Below are positions 1 through 5,983 of a stretch of DNA of 29,178 nt, piece by piece. The notes beneath the pieces were generated by a model. That model saw only the letters and a program-made list of their open reading frames with translations, made no database searches and was not told the DNA's origin. Positions within the stretch are counted from its first letter, which is position 1. The number at the start of each line of letters is the position of its first letter. This stretch comes from a virus, in the IMG/VR virus record IMGVR_UViG_3300037070_001213, positions 1-29,178 of that record; one strand, 5' to 3'. The translations under genes and the position numbers were made by a program.

Positions 1-537
1 AAATCCGGTGTATAATTTCTGCCTTGTTGACATCTCAATTGCATGATCCGCCATTGCTTTCATCATTTCGCCCATGCTTTCCCATTCCTTTTTATCAACC
101 TCAAATTTGTGCAGTTCCGACAATTCATCCTGAATTTGCAATAGGTTTTCGGCCATATAGGTAGCGTCCTGAAAACTTGCCGCTAAGGTTTGCATCCTGC
201 GGTTTGCGTAGCATTCCCTAATAATAGCCGCATACCTGGTAGGGTTCTCTAATCCGGTTACGGGTGTAATAGTACTGGCAACCATGTAAGGGATATGGGT
301 ATTTAATGGCAGGATAAGCGGTTTCTTTTCATGCCTTTTTTGGAGTTGGTAGGATACGGTTAAAGCATCAATGGGGTATTTGCCAAACATGAATTTCAGG
401 CAGGCGTAAACAGTTTGGTTAAAATCATTGTAGAAATGCTTTGGTTCCAATAGGTTAAAAATATCCGGGATCACTTCATTTGGTTCCAGTATTGCCCGGC
501 CAATTAGTACAGTTTCAATATCAACGGCTTTTGTCAT
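1..537 (-). CDS. dnaB: Replicative DNA helicase, DnaB-type, N-terminal part (cut by window edge)
   Basis: This open frame has no listed start-to-stop ORF because it runs off the left edge; I read it by reverse complement from an ATG at 537. The 179 visible residues form a DnaB N-terminal helical domain: an early IETVLIGRAIL segment, HFYNDFNQTVYACL (the F.. .HQ.IF.A helix of the family), PIDALTVSYQL, then a helical linker ending in LYTGF exactly at the edge. In DnaB proteins TGF opens the RecA-like ATPase domain, so the Walker motifs lie outside the window. The role is unwinding phage DNA at the replication fork. It starts 15 bases after the DUF6291-type gene, consistent with one leftward replication operon. 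Confidence 0.85.
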   Translation of the reverse strand, partial: MTKAVDIETVLIGRAILEPNEVIPDIFNLLEPKHFYNDFNQTVYACLKFMFGKYPIDALTVSYQLQKRHEKKPLILPLNTHIPYMVASTITPVTGLENPTRYAAIIRECYANRRMQTLAASFQDATYMAENLLQIQDELSELHKFEVDKKEWESMGEMMKAMADHAIEMSTRQKLYTGF

Positions 538-551
538 TTGGTAAAGTTTAA

Positions 552-1145
552 TTATTTCTCACGGTTTGCCCATGTAACCAACCGCCTCGATATTTCAAAG
601 GTTTTTTCAAGCTGAAACCGCATCTTAGTTCCTGAGTGGTTTTTTTCAGTCCAGTAGCTATAAAAAGCATTCATCATTTTTACAGGGAATTGTCCGCCGT
701 GTTGCTGGCTAAATGGCTTTAGGTTTTCGATAAATTCATTTTTAGATTTTTCGAGCGCGGCTGCTTTAGCAGCAACACTATCTACTTTTTCCTTTACACT
801 ATCACTTACATTAACACTAACCTTTACCGTTGAATCCGTTGAACTTCGTTGACTATTTTCAACGTCCGTTAACGGTTGTTGATTTTGTTTCCTTTTTTCA
901 GCGGATGCTAAACCGGATTTCACCTTTTCCTCCCTGACATTTTCCCATTTTCTAAGATCGCGTTTAATGGTCTGCTTAATCGGCTCAAAGGAAATATCAA
1001 TAATTCGGTTAGGCGATTCAGGTTCAAGGTCGTTAACGTACCTGAAAAAGTGTTTAATTAGTTGGCCGGCCTCTTCGTCTGTAAGCTGTTCAAATAATGG
1101 ATGCCAGTCTTTATAGACTATTATTTTGTTTTTACCATCAGCCAT
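552..1145 (-). CDS. DUF6291-type phage replication protein (putative replisome organiser/helicase loader)
   Basis: A 197-residue protein. Residues 1-95 match the DUF6291 pattern I know from Bacteroidota and Firmicutes phages: IVYKDWHPLFEQLTDEEAGQ, then IKHFFRYVN, an acidic stretch, and a basic helix around DLRKWENVREEKV. A polar Gln/Ser/Thr-rich linker follows (about 85-125). The C-terminal block (about 135-197) contains MMNAFYSYWTEKNHSG and a final RRLVTWANREK, as in replication organiser proteins that bind or deliver helicase. Placement directly before DnaB supports a replication-initiation role, but the biochemical function is inferred from context. The ATG at 1145 follows a U-rich stretch after a leader hairpin (1151-1187). 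Confidence 0.7.
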   Translation of the reverse strand: MADGKNKIIVYKDWHPLFEQLTDEEAGQLIKHFFRYVNDLEPESPNRIIDISFEPIKQTIKRDLRKWENVREEKVKSGLASAEKRKQNQQPLTDVENSQRSSTDSTVKVSVNVSDSVKEKVDSVAAKAAALEKSKNEFIENLKPFSQQHGGQFPVKMMNAFYSYWTEKNHSGTKMRFQLEKTFEISRRLVTWANREK

Positions 1146-1187
1146 AAAAAGGAAACCCCCGAAACAGGTGGAAGACTGAAACGGGGG
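1146..1187 (-). terminator. Leader hairpin with U-rich tail directly before the replication operon
   Basis: On the minus strand CCCCCG (1187-1182) pairs with CGGGGG (1161-1156). Inside is a symmetric TTT/TTT loop and an inner CAG/CTG stem (1178-1176 with 1167-1165). The RNA then reads UUUCCUUUUU up to the AUG at 1145. It looks like a rho-independent terminator or attenuator in the leader of the replication genes. The loop is long, so efficiency is uncertain. Confidence 0.5.
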
Positions 1188-1207
1188 CGGTAAAGGTTAC
1201 CAATAAA

Positions 1208-1237
1208 TTCAGGTGGCACTTCCACATACTACCTGAA
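1208..1237 (-). promoter_or_regulatory. Inverted repeat in the leader of the replication operon
   Basis: TTCAGGT (1208-1214) and ACCTGAA (1231-1237) form a 7-bp inverted repeat separated by 16 bases, with a possible inner GTGG/CCAC stem. It lies upstream of the hairpin at 1151-1187, between the stop of the HTH gene and the DUF6291-type gene. It may be a protein-binding site in DNA or the first arm of a two-hairpin RNA switch; the sequence alone does not decide. Confidence 0.35.
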
Positions 1238-1278
1238 CTGTTCAACAAATATAATCAAAAGTAGGAATAATTTTTCAT

Positions 1279-1497
1279 TTAAGACAATCTTTCGTAAGGT
1301 GTTAAAATCTTAATCTTTTGTTCCCAACCGGGTTGCGCCTGCATAATCCATGCACATTTTGCACCTTCGCCGCTCTTTATTCCCGAAACGATACCGGGCG
1401 GCATTTCACCGTTCCTGAGCATTGCGGTAATTCTCTGCTTGACCATGCCGGATGCTTTGGAATATTGGTTAACCGTTACTATTTGCGTCTTTGCCAT
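1279..1497 (-). CDS. Small helix-turn-helix protein (excisionase/MerR-like fold suspected)
   Basis: A 72-residue basic protein. Residues 6-30 (VTVNQYSKASGMVKQRITAM) look like the first helices of an excisionase- or MerR-like HTH, followed by a wing-like turn LRNGEMPPGIVSGIK and a final strand CAWIMQA. The family resemblance is by fold pattern only; I cannot name an ortholog. It has its own host-type promoter ending four bases before the ATG, so the transcript would be leaderless or almost so. It probably regulates the neighbouring replication genes or a lysogeny decision, which is inference from size and position. Confidence 0.6.
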   Translation of the reverse strand: MAKTQIVTVNQYSKASGMVKQRITAMLRNGEMPPGIVSGIKSGEGAKCAWIMQAQPGWEQKIKILTPYERLS

Positions 1498-1501
1498 GCT
1501 G

Positions 1502-1533
1502 CAAAAATAGGCAAATAGTTTCTAATTAGCAAA
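1502..1533 (-). promoter_or_regulatory. Bacteroidota-type promoter for the small HTH gene
   Basis: Read on the minus strand, TTTG (1533-1530), a 20-base spacer and TATTTTTG (1509-1502) match the Bacteroidota consensus TTTG-N19-21-TAnnTTTG exactly. Only four bases (1501-1498) separate the -7 box from the ATG at 1497. The spacer starts with the palindromic core CTAATTAG, reminiscent of the palindrome seen in the two cassette promoters further right. Confidence 0.65.
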
Positions 1534-1546
1534 TTGTGTTAATAAT

Positions 1547-1657
1547 TTACCAACGATCTTTATCATTCGGCCAATCAGGGCTAACCCCAATTAAAGAAAG
1601 TAATCCAAGTAAAACGATTGCCCAAACGAATACGATTGATTTGAATATTTTTTTCAT
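1547..1657 (-). CDS. Single-pass membrane peptide, 36 residues
   Basis: A short frame on the minus strand, ATG at 1657 and TAA at 1549-1547. The product starts MKKIFKSIVF, continues through a hydrophobic helix (about residues 7-25, rich in V, L, I, A) and ends in a polar tail VSPDWPNDKDRW. The positive N-terminus, clean membrane segment and Asp-rich tail argue for a real small inner-membrane peptide with the tail outside the cytoplasm. Its reading direction agrees with both neighbours. No function can be assigned. Confidence 0.5.
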   Translation of the reverse strand: MKKIFKSIVFVWAIVLLGLLSLIGVSPDWPNDKDRW

Positions 1658-1713
1658 TTTGCTTTGTTTTAATTACTTGCATCGCGTGTGCAATGCTTAT
1701 TCTTTTGCCGGTG

Positions 1714-1905
1714 TTAACCGGGTGTGATGGTGGTTTTATTGGTTTCATATTGTTGTGATCTAAGTTTGGTAATTTCTTTTTTGATGGCGGATTTAATTGC
1801 TGGAATTTCACCAGGTCGGCAACGGTATGACCTTACAACCGTTTCGGCTTTCTTTGGGGCGCCTGCATTTTCACGCTTACCGCCTCTTTTCGGGGTATAA
1901 TTCAT
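1714..1905 (-). CDS. Small basic protein with GGKRENAGAPKK motif
   Basis: A 63-residue protein starting MNYTPKRGGKRENAGAPKK, a glycine/lysine/asparagine N-terminal motif frequent in small phage and plasmid DNA-binding proteins, followed by a strand (SYRCRPGE) and a helix (AIKSAIKKEITKLRSQQ) compatible with a ribbon-helix-helix-like unit. I chose the ATG at 1905, not the upstream TTG at 1932, because the ATG overlaps the stop of the preceding small gene in an ATGA arrangement, which suggests translational coupling. The target DNA is unknown. Confidence 0.65.
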   Translation of the reverse strand: MNYTPKRGGKRENAGAPKKAETVVRSYRCRPGEIPAIKSAIKKEITKLRSQQYETNKTTITPG

Positions 1906-2060
1906 TTTTTTATCTTTAACACTTGCTTCCAAATATCTTGCAAATACTTATTTATTTCAGATAAATGTTTTTTTGCATCTTCCTCTTTTACAATTGCGCC
2001 TAAGCAGCATATGTTTTCAATAGATTTTTGCGCTTCGTGTAAATCAATTTTAACTCTCAT
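1902..2060 (-). CDS. Small helical protein, 52 residues
   Basis: A short frame read from the minus strand, ATG at 2060, TGA at 1904-1902. The product begins MRVKIDLHEAQKSIENI, has two adjacent Cys (residues 18-19) and then a Lys/Glu-rich helix EEDAKKHLSEINKYLQDIW. It ends by ATGA overlap with the next gene, a strong sign that both are translated. The start lies immediately after a terminator-like hairpin (2061-2083), so expression may depend on read-through. I do not recognise a family. Confidence 0.55.
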   Translation of the reverse strand: MRVKIDLHEAQKSIENICCLGAIVKEEDAKKHLSEINKYLQDIWKQVLKIKK

Positions 2061-2083
2061 AAAAAAGCGCGTTACAGCCGCGC
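2061..2083 (-). terminator. Rho-independent terminator or attenuator
   Basis: On the minus strand GCGCG (2083-2079), a 7-base loop and CGCGC (2071-2067) are followed by six U residues (2066-2061). It lies just past the stop of the gene at 2094-2321. The next start codon (2060) directly follows the U-run, which suggests partial termination or attenuation. Confidence 0.65.
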
Positions 2084-2093
2084 CCCTGGTTTT

Positions 2094-2321
2094 TTATTTA
2101 ATAATCCAGCTTGATTCGTTTATCCATAATTCTGCTTTTCTTCTGGATGTAGTAAAAATTCTAATTAAGTTTTTATTTACCCTTAGTCCGTAACTGCCAT
2201 TTTCTGGAGTGTAGCTAACTTTTTTATCAGTAACAGTAACTAAAATGTGGTTACAATTTAAAGCCGGAGAGTATAAAATCATTCCGCTTTTTAATTCAAT
2301 TGAAGGTTGTGTATTTTTCAT
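2094..2321 (-). CDS. Hypothetical protein, 75 residues
   Basis: From the ATG at 2321 the product is MKNTQPSIELKSGMILYSPA... It is strand-rich: GMILYSPAL, HILVTVTDKKVSYTP, GLRVNKNLIRIFT, ending in a polar RRKAELWINESSWIIK helix. The upstream in-frame ATG at 2366 would place the start before the promoter -7 box, so the internal ATG is preferred. No family is recognised; the pattern suggests a compact beta-sheet domain. It is the last gene before a terminator. Confidence 0.55.
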   Translation of the reverse strand: MKNTQPSIELKSGMILYSPALNCNHILVTVTDKKVSYTPENGSYGLRVNKNLIRIFTTSRRKAELWINESSWIIK

Positions 2322-2340
2322 GTTTTCCGCTTTTGTCTTA

Positions 2341-2374
2341 CAAAGATAATGATTAATGTAATACAAAAATCAAA
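2341..2374 (-). promoter_or_regulatory. Host-type promoter for the 2094-2321 gene
   Basis: Minus-strand TATCTTTG (2348-2341) fits the Bacteroidota -7 box TAnnTTTG, with TTTG at 2374-2371 as a possible -33 element (22-base spacer, slightly long). The box is 19 bases upstream of the ATG at 2321. Confidence 0.5.
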
Positions 2375-2403
2375 ACAGGAAAATATTTTTTAATTATTTT
2401 TCT

Positions 2404-2676
2404 TTACTCATAAAACTCCTCCGTTTCAATTAAATGGTAGCTTTTATCCAGGGTATCCGAATGATCCAAATACTCAAATCCTTTGTCTTTACACCAGGAT
2501 TGCGAATATTTCAGCAGGTCGTAATTGTCCAATCCTGCCGGGAAAGATACCTCATATTCTGAATCGGTATTACCATCGCAGGCTAAAATGTAGTGGGCTG
2601 TCCAATTGGTTTTGCGCTCAATTTGATTCCAGGGTGCGGCTGAATCTGTAGCGGCGCCGGGTGGGTAGTTACTCAT
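2404..2676 (-). CDS. Hypothetical protein, 90 residues
   Basis: Starts MSNYPPGAATDSAAPWNQIE, a Pro/Ala/Asn-rich N-terminus followed by a beta-rich stretch (TAHYILACDGNTDSEYEVSF) and an acidic C-terminus (LIETEEFYE). I recall N-termini of the MSNYPPGAA type in small Bacteroidota phage early proteins, but no function is attached to them. The ATG at 2676 lies 22 bases after the stop of the upstream HTH gene, so they are probably co-transcribed. Confidence 0.55.
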   Translation of the reverse strand: MSNYPPGAATDSAAPWNQIERKTNWTAHYILACDGNTDSEYEVSFPAGLDNYDLLKYSQSWCKDKGFEYLDHSDTLDKSYHLIETEEFYE

Positions 2677-2698
2677 GATTGGTTGATTAAAAGGTTAA

Positions 2699-3013
2699 TT
2701 AAAACGGGCAGACAAACCCGCAAATACTGCACTTTGTAGTACCATCTCTAAGAGGCACCCAATCGCACTCGCCGGGGGCGCAAGGCTCATCTTTATCCTT
2801 GCTGGGTCCAATCATAAACAATTCCACCACTTCGCAATTAAGCACATAAGCAACTACTTCAATCGTACTTAATCGCGGGTTGGCTTCACCGCTTTCGAGT
2901 GCAGTCCATGTAGCGCGGCGGATACCGGCTGCCTTGGCTGCTTCGCTTTGTGACAATCCGGCACGTACCCGCTTATCCCTTATTGATCTGGCTAAGGTTA
3001 ATTTAGTCGGCAT
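2699..3013 (-). CDS. XRE/Cro-CI-type HTH regulator with Cys-rich C-terminal tail
   Basis: A 104-residue protein. Residues about 7-65 form a Cro/CI-type helix-turn-helix: IRDKRVRAGLSQSEAAKAAGI, recognition helix RRATWTALESGEANP, then LSTIEVVAYVLNCEVVELF. The tail carries C78, C83, C95, C98 and C102 with a CSIC pair, resembling a small zinc-binding knuckle. This lacks the LexA-type peptidase of large CI repressors, so control would not be by RecA-stimulated self-cleavage. It is a good candidate to bind the palindrome at 3598-3613. The start overlaps the upstream gene by 11 bases. Whether it acts as repressor or Cro-like switch is unknown. Confidence 0.8.
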   Translation of the reverse strand: MPTKLTLARSIRDKRVRAGLSQSEAAKAAGIRRATWTALESGEANPRLSTIEVVAYVLNCEVVELFMIGPSKDKDEPCAPGECDWVPLRDGTTKCSICGFVCPF

Positions 3014-3302
3014 AAGCTGTAACCTCCAAATTTAACGGCAAATGTTCGATGCCGCTTGCCTCGGAAATGCGGTTAATCGCTTTGCAGTAGGCTGTTATAA
3101 ATTCGTCCTGAGTGCATTCCATCCAGCCGGAATCCGAATCGAAAAGGTCATCTATACCGCCGATATGCTTTGGGTACTGTCGTATAGTAATATCCGTGCC
3201 GAAACCTTCAGCCATAACCTGAATAAACGAATCTTCCGAAAGAATGCGCCTTAAATGGCATCCGTTAGTCCAATACTGATTTGGGGAAACTTCTTGTTTC
3301 AT
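3003..3302 (-). CDS. Hypothetical protein, 99 residues
   Basis: Starts MKQEVSPNQYWTNGCHLRRI. It contains a strand VMAEGFGTDITIRQYP, a Gly-Gly turn and an acidic segment (DDLFDSDSGWMECTQDEF), then a helix FITAYCKAINRIS. The end overlaps the HTH regulator start, suggesting coupling. No family is recognised. Its position second in the leftward operon points to an early phage accessory role only. Confidence 0.55.
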   Translation of the reverse strand: MKQEVSPNQYWTNGCHLRRILSEDSFIQVMAEGFGTDITIRQYPKHIGGIDDLFDSDSGWMECTQDEFITAYCKAINRISEASGIEHLPLNLEVTAYAD

Positions 3303-3320
3303 CTTTTTTGATTTATTTGT

Positions 3321-3338
3321 GCAGCCTTACGGGGCTGC
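3321..3338 (-). other. Intergenic hairpin
   Basis: GCAGCC (3321-3326) and GGCTGC (3333-3338) form a 6-bp GC-rich hairpin between the first and second leftward genes. No U-run follows in the minus-strand reading, so it is more likely a transcript-processing or stability element than a terminator. Confidence 0.35.
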
Positions 3339-3352
3339 GGGTGGTTGGTTAA

Positions 3353-3568
3353 TTAAAGGTATAAAATGCCTTTGGTCTCTTTTTTTACACCAATGTAGGG
3401 GATCCCGGCTTTATCCATAGTCTCTTTGCAGTAAACGCCTGAAGGTATGCCACCGAGGTAATCTCCGTTTTCATTGGCACGGTATTGGGTTACACCAAAG
3501 TAAGCTCCGTAATGTTCATTATAAAAGTAGGCTACTGTTTCGTTAAGTAATTCTTGGAAAGTATTCAT
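3353..3568 (-). CDS. Hypothetical protein, 71 residues, first gene of the leftward operon
   Basis: From the ATG at 3568 the product starts MNTFQELLNETVAYFYNEHYGAYF and ends VKKETKGILYL. An in-frame ATG at 3616 lies inside the promoter and is rejected. Aromatic-rich helix and strand pattern (YFYNEHYGAYFGVTQYRA) with Gly turns; no recognised family. As first gene behind the main leftward promoter it should be among the earliest expressed. Confidence 0.55.
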   Translation of the reverse strand: MNTFQELLNETVAYFYNEHYGAYFGVTQYRANENGDYLGGIPSGVYCKETMDKAGIPYIGVKKETKGILYL

Positions 3569-3589
3569 ATCTTTTTGTTTTTGATAAAT

Positions 3590-3617
3590 CAAAGATAGTA
3601 CGATATACCGTACCAAA
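3590..3617 (-). promoter_or_regulatory. Leftward early promoter with operator-like palindrome
   Basis: On the minus strand a -7 box TATCTTTG (3597-3590) is preceded by the palindrome GTACG-N6-CGTAC (3613-3598) and by TTTG (3617-3614). The palindrome fills the space between the two boxes; the 16-base spacing is shorter than the usual 19-21, so the -33 assignment is tentative. A repressor bound here would block the leftward operon. Confidence 0.5.
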
Positions 3618-3706
3618 AATCAATTAAGCAAAGTATTTTTTCCAACAAACACAATTTTAACAGTTTTTAACATATTTGGGCTTTACCTTAGATTTTTAAC
3701 CGATAA

Positions 3707-4183
3707 ATGTCTGACCTGATTACGCAGCTTTATAACTCAAAAGATATTTCCGACTGCATCGGTTACCACTTTGACCCAGATTGTCAGCAAGATGTTAAGC
3801 AGGATTTGTTTGAATTGTTGATGTTACTGAAGCCTGGAACGCTGGAGGAAAAACAGGAACGGGGCAAATTAAAGGTGTATGTAGCGACCATAATTGCCAA
3901 CATGAAACGGCAACGATATGGCAAGGTTGCTAAGATGGTGAACAATTATACACGGTTCGAGGAATTGCCAACGCTCATAAATATTGCGGACGAATCAGGG
4001 GCGGATAAAGAGGAAATGTTTAATGAAGTTGAGGAAAAGTTAAACTGGTATCAACGTGGCATTTTTGAACTATACGCCAAATTAGGTAGCATCAGGGCAG
4101 TTAGCCGGGTTACAAATATTCCAATTCAAAGCATTAACTACACAATCCGGGAAGGACGCAAAACAATCAAAAAAGCATGGTAA
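3707..4183 (+). CDS. Phage sigma-70-like factor (late transcription regulator candidate)
   Basis: A 158-residue protein with the layout of a minimal sigma factor. Residues about 10-70 (SKDISDCIGYHF, DCQQDVKQDLFELLM, then KLKVYVATIIANMKRQ) mirror region 2: the D..DD..Q..F helix and the R-rich helix that contacts the -10. The C-terminal part (about 113-155: YQRGIFELYAKLGSIRAVSRVT, then SINYTIREGRKTIKK) has the region-4 helix-turn-helix pattern. Similar divergent proteins are common near terminase in Bacteroidota phages. It opens the rightward operon and overlaps the next gene by 7 bases. It is a plausible reader of the repeated CTACTCTTAAAGG element; that link is inference. Confidence 0.65.
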   Translation: MSDLITQLYNSKDISDCIGYHFDPDCQQDVKQDLFELLMLLKPGTLEEKQERGKLKVYVATIIANMKRQRYGKVAKMVNNYTRFEELPTLINIADESGADKEEMFNEVEEKLNWYQRGIFELYAKLGSIRAVSRVTNIPIQSINYTIREGRKTIKKAW

Positions 4184-5199
4184 ATGTTTTAGCACTATAT
4201 GACGGTTGCGGCCCTTCGTACCACAGGATATTTGTACCACTATCGGCAATGCCATCTATTAACGTGGTATTTACGAACCATATAGGCGAGGCAAGCCCGG
4301 TAAAAAGTTGCAATGGTTTTCATGTCGTTTTCGTTAATCGGCTGTTCCCGGCCAATAAGTTAAGCGATATAATTCAGCAAAGGGATCAATTAGGGTTTAA
4401 ACTGATTGTTGATTTGGATGACCATTGGGACCTTGACCCTCACCATATACTTTACGACCACTACAAAAAAACAAACCTTTCTACCTATATCCTTCACCTT
4501 GTCGAAATTGCGGACGGGGTTAGTGTAACACACGAAAGGTTAGCCGAATCAGTAAGCACCTATAATAAAAAGATTTGGGTTTTGCCCAATGCCATAGACA
4601 GCCAACATCCACAATTCAAACAGGAGCATACTCCGGGTGATAGAGTAAGGTTATTTTGGGCAGGCGGCGTAACACATCAAAGTGATATAGCCATTCTGCG
4701 CAACCCAATTAAGCGCCTTTATGCAGACTCTTACCTTCGCGACAAGTGCATGATGGTAATGGGTGGATTTCAACACAATGACCCTACATGGGCGGCAATG
4801 GCTTCATCTTACACCAATGGGCTGCAAATGCCCGGTACTTTACTGGAAGGTAGGCCGGTGGATAAATACTATGAACTTTACCAATATGCCGATATTTGCC
4901 TAATACCTTTGGAGGCAACCCGATTTAACAGGAACAAAAGCAACTTGAAAATATTGGAAGCGGCAAACATGGGCATCCCAGTTGTGGTTTCAGCGGTTGA
5001 CCCATACTTAGGATTTCCAAATGAATTGGTTAATTATGTACGGACGCAAACCGATTGGTATTTGCATATCAGGAAGCTGGTAAGGGATCGGGAATTTGCA
5101 AAGCAGCAAGGGCAGGCATTGAAGGAATATGTGGAGCAGGTTTATAACTTTGACAAAATTAATGAAGCGCGATTAAAAATGTTAACAAATGACAGATGA
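4177..5199 (+). CDS. GT4-type (GT-B fold) glycosyltransferase
   Basis: A 340-residue protein of normal length for a small GT-B glycosyltransferase. The N-terminal Rossmann half includes VDLDDHWDL (about 78-86) and ends near VLPNAID (135-141), the typical join between the halves. The C-terminal donor-binding half has FWAGGVTHQSD (160-170), a YYELYQYADICLIPL helix-strand (231-245), and KSNLKILEAANMGIPVV (254-270) with E261 in the place of the nucleotide-sugar-binding Glu of GT4 enzymes. It would transfer a sugar from a nucleotide-sugar donor in the cytoplasm. The acceptor is unknown: a virion protein, phage DNA base or host surface glycan precursor. It starts inside the sigma-like gene and overlaps the next start by 11 bases. 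Confidence 0.8.
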   Translation: MVNVLALYDGCGPSYHRIFVPLSAMPSINVVFTNHIGEASPVKSCNGFHVVFVNRLFPANKLSDIIQQRDQLGFKLIVDLDDHWDLDPHHILYDHYKKTNLSTYILHLVEIADGVSVTHERLAESVSTYNKKIWVLPNAIDSQHPQFKQEHTPGDRVRLFWAGGVTHQSDIAILRNPIKRLYADSYLRDKCMMVMGGFQHNDPTWAAMASSYTNGLQMPGTLLEGRPVDKYYELYQYADICLIPLEATRFNRNKSNLKILEAANMGIPVVVSAVDPYLGFPNELVNYVRTQTDWYLHIRKLVRDREFAKQQGQALKEYVEQVYNFDKINEARLKMLTNDR

Positions 5200-5458
5200 A
5201 AAGTTTTTACAAGCGGCTAAAATAAAGGACGAATTAGACTATTTAAAAACTGGGTTGGGTTTTGCCCCTATTCACAATTATAAAGATGTTTCAGAAAACA
5301 TTGAAGAGGTGGCCGTTTATTCTCCAAATGGGTCTTTTAAATTCCATCAAAAAGGTGCTACAAAATTATTTGAGTACGTAAAAACTTATCTTGGAAATAT
5401 GGAAATTGATAAGCAAAATAGGATTGTAGAGCTTGAAAAGCAATTTGCAGAATTATGA
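5189..5458 (+). CDS. Hypothetical protein, 89 residues
   Basis: Starts MTDEKFLQAAKIKDELDYLK, mainly helical at both ends with a central strand pair (EEVAVYSPNGSFKFHQKG). The final helix DKQNRIVELEKQFAEL is coiled-coil-like. Overlaps both neighbours (11 bases upstream, ATGA downstream), so it is translated as part of the glycan/terminase operon. No family recognised. Confidence 0.55.
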   Translation: MTDEKFLQAAKIKDELDYLKTGLGFAPIHNYKDVSENIEEVAVYSPNGSFKFHQKGATKLFEYVKTYLGNMEIDKQNRIVELEKQFAEL

Positions 5459-5715
5459 CTGAATCTAACCGGGCAAGAATATCCGACCATTACGCCGGGG
5501 TTTGGGAGGATTGGGAGATAGTGAAAGTTTGGCAGCCAACAATAGCAGAGCGGCACGAACTTTGGAAAATGTACTGCGAAGAGGTTAGGGCGGTTCCTGA
5601 TAATAGTTGGTGCGGTCCGTGCGTTATGGAATGGCTAAAGGAATTAATTGCCCTGTATAAGATAGATTGGCAAGAGAGGATTAAAAATAATAGTACCTGT
5701 TTAATAAAACCATAA
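5455..5715 (+). CDS. Hypothetical protein, 86 residues
   Basis: An 86-residue, Trp-rich protein (eight Trp) starting MTESNRARISDHYAGVWEDW with a NSWCGPCVMEWLKEL segment. The WCGPC sequence superficially resembles a thioredoxin active site, but the surrounding fold (no preceding beta strand, only about 50 residues before it) does not fit thioredoxin, so I do not call it one. Start overlaps the preceding stop by ATGA. Function unknown. Confidence 0.55.
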   Translation: MTESNRARISDHYAGVWEDWEIVKVWQPTIAERHELWKMYCEEVRAVPDNSWCGPCVMEWLKELIALYKIDWQERIKNNSTCLIKP

Positions 5716-5725
5716 CAAATAAATT

Positions 5726-5983
5726 ATGATAGCCGAAATACTGAGATTGCACAAATTCCTGCATTTAACGATGCCTGAAATAATTGCAGAAAATGAATTA
5801 CTTAAGCCAAAAGAAGTAGAAGTAAATAAATTCAATGCAACAGGGTGCTATGCATACCCACCAGAGTACGTTGCGCAATATGATTTTTCAATAATTTCAA
5901 ATGAAGTAGAAAGACTGCAAAAAGAAAATACTGAATTGAAATTGAAAAATATAAGGCTAAGAAAAAAAGCACAAGCAAAATGA
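5726..5983 (+). CDS. Hypothetical protein with C-terminal coiled coil
   Basis: An 85-residue protein: helix MIAEILRLHKFLHL, a middle segment with CYAYPPEYVAQYDFS, and a C-terminal heptad-like helix (SNEVERLQKENTELKLKNIR). It probably oligomerises. Its stop overlaps the start of the LpxA-like gene. AT-rich codons and Lys-rich C-terminus differ slightly from the neighbouring enzymes. No family recognised. Confidence 0.5.
   Translation: MIAEILRLHKFLHLTMPEIIAENELLKPKEVEVNKFNATGCYAYPPEYVAQYDFSIISNEVERLQKENTELKLKNIRLRKKAQAK

Noticed and set aside
1581-1811. 76-residue minus-strand ORF
   Set aside because: Overlaps the GGKREN-type gene and the 36-residue membrane peptide in a different frame; low-complexity Pro/Lys N-terminus and no coherent fold.
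5455-5715. WCGPC sequence as a thioredoxin active site
   Set aside because: The position and surrounding sequence do not fit the thioredoxin fold; most likely chance.
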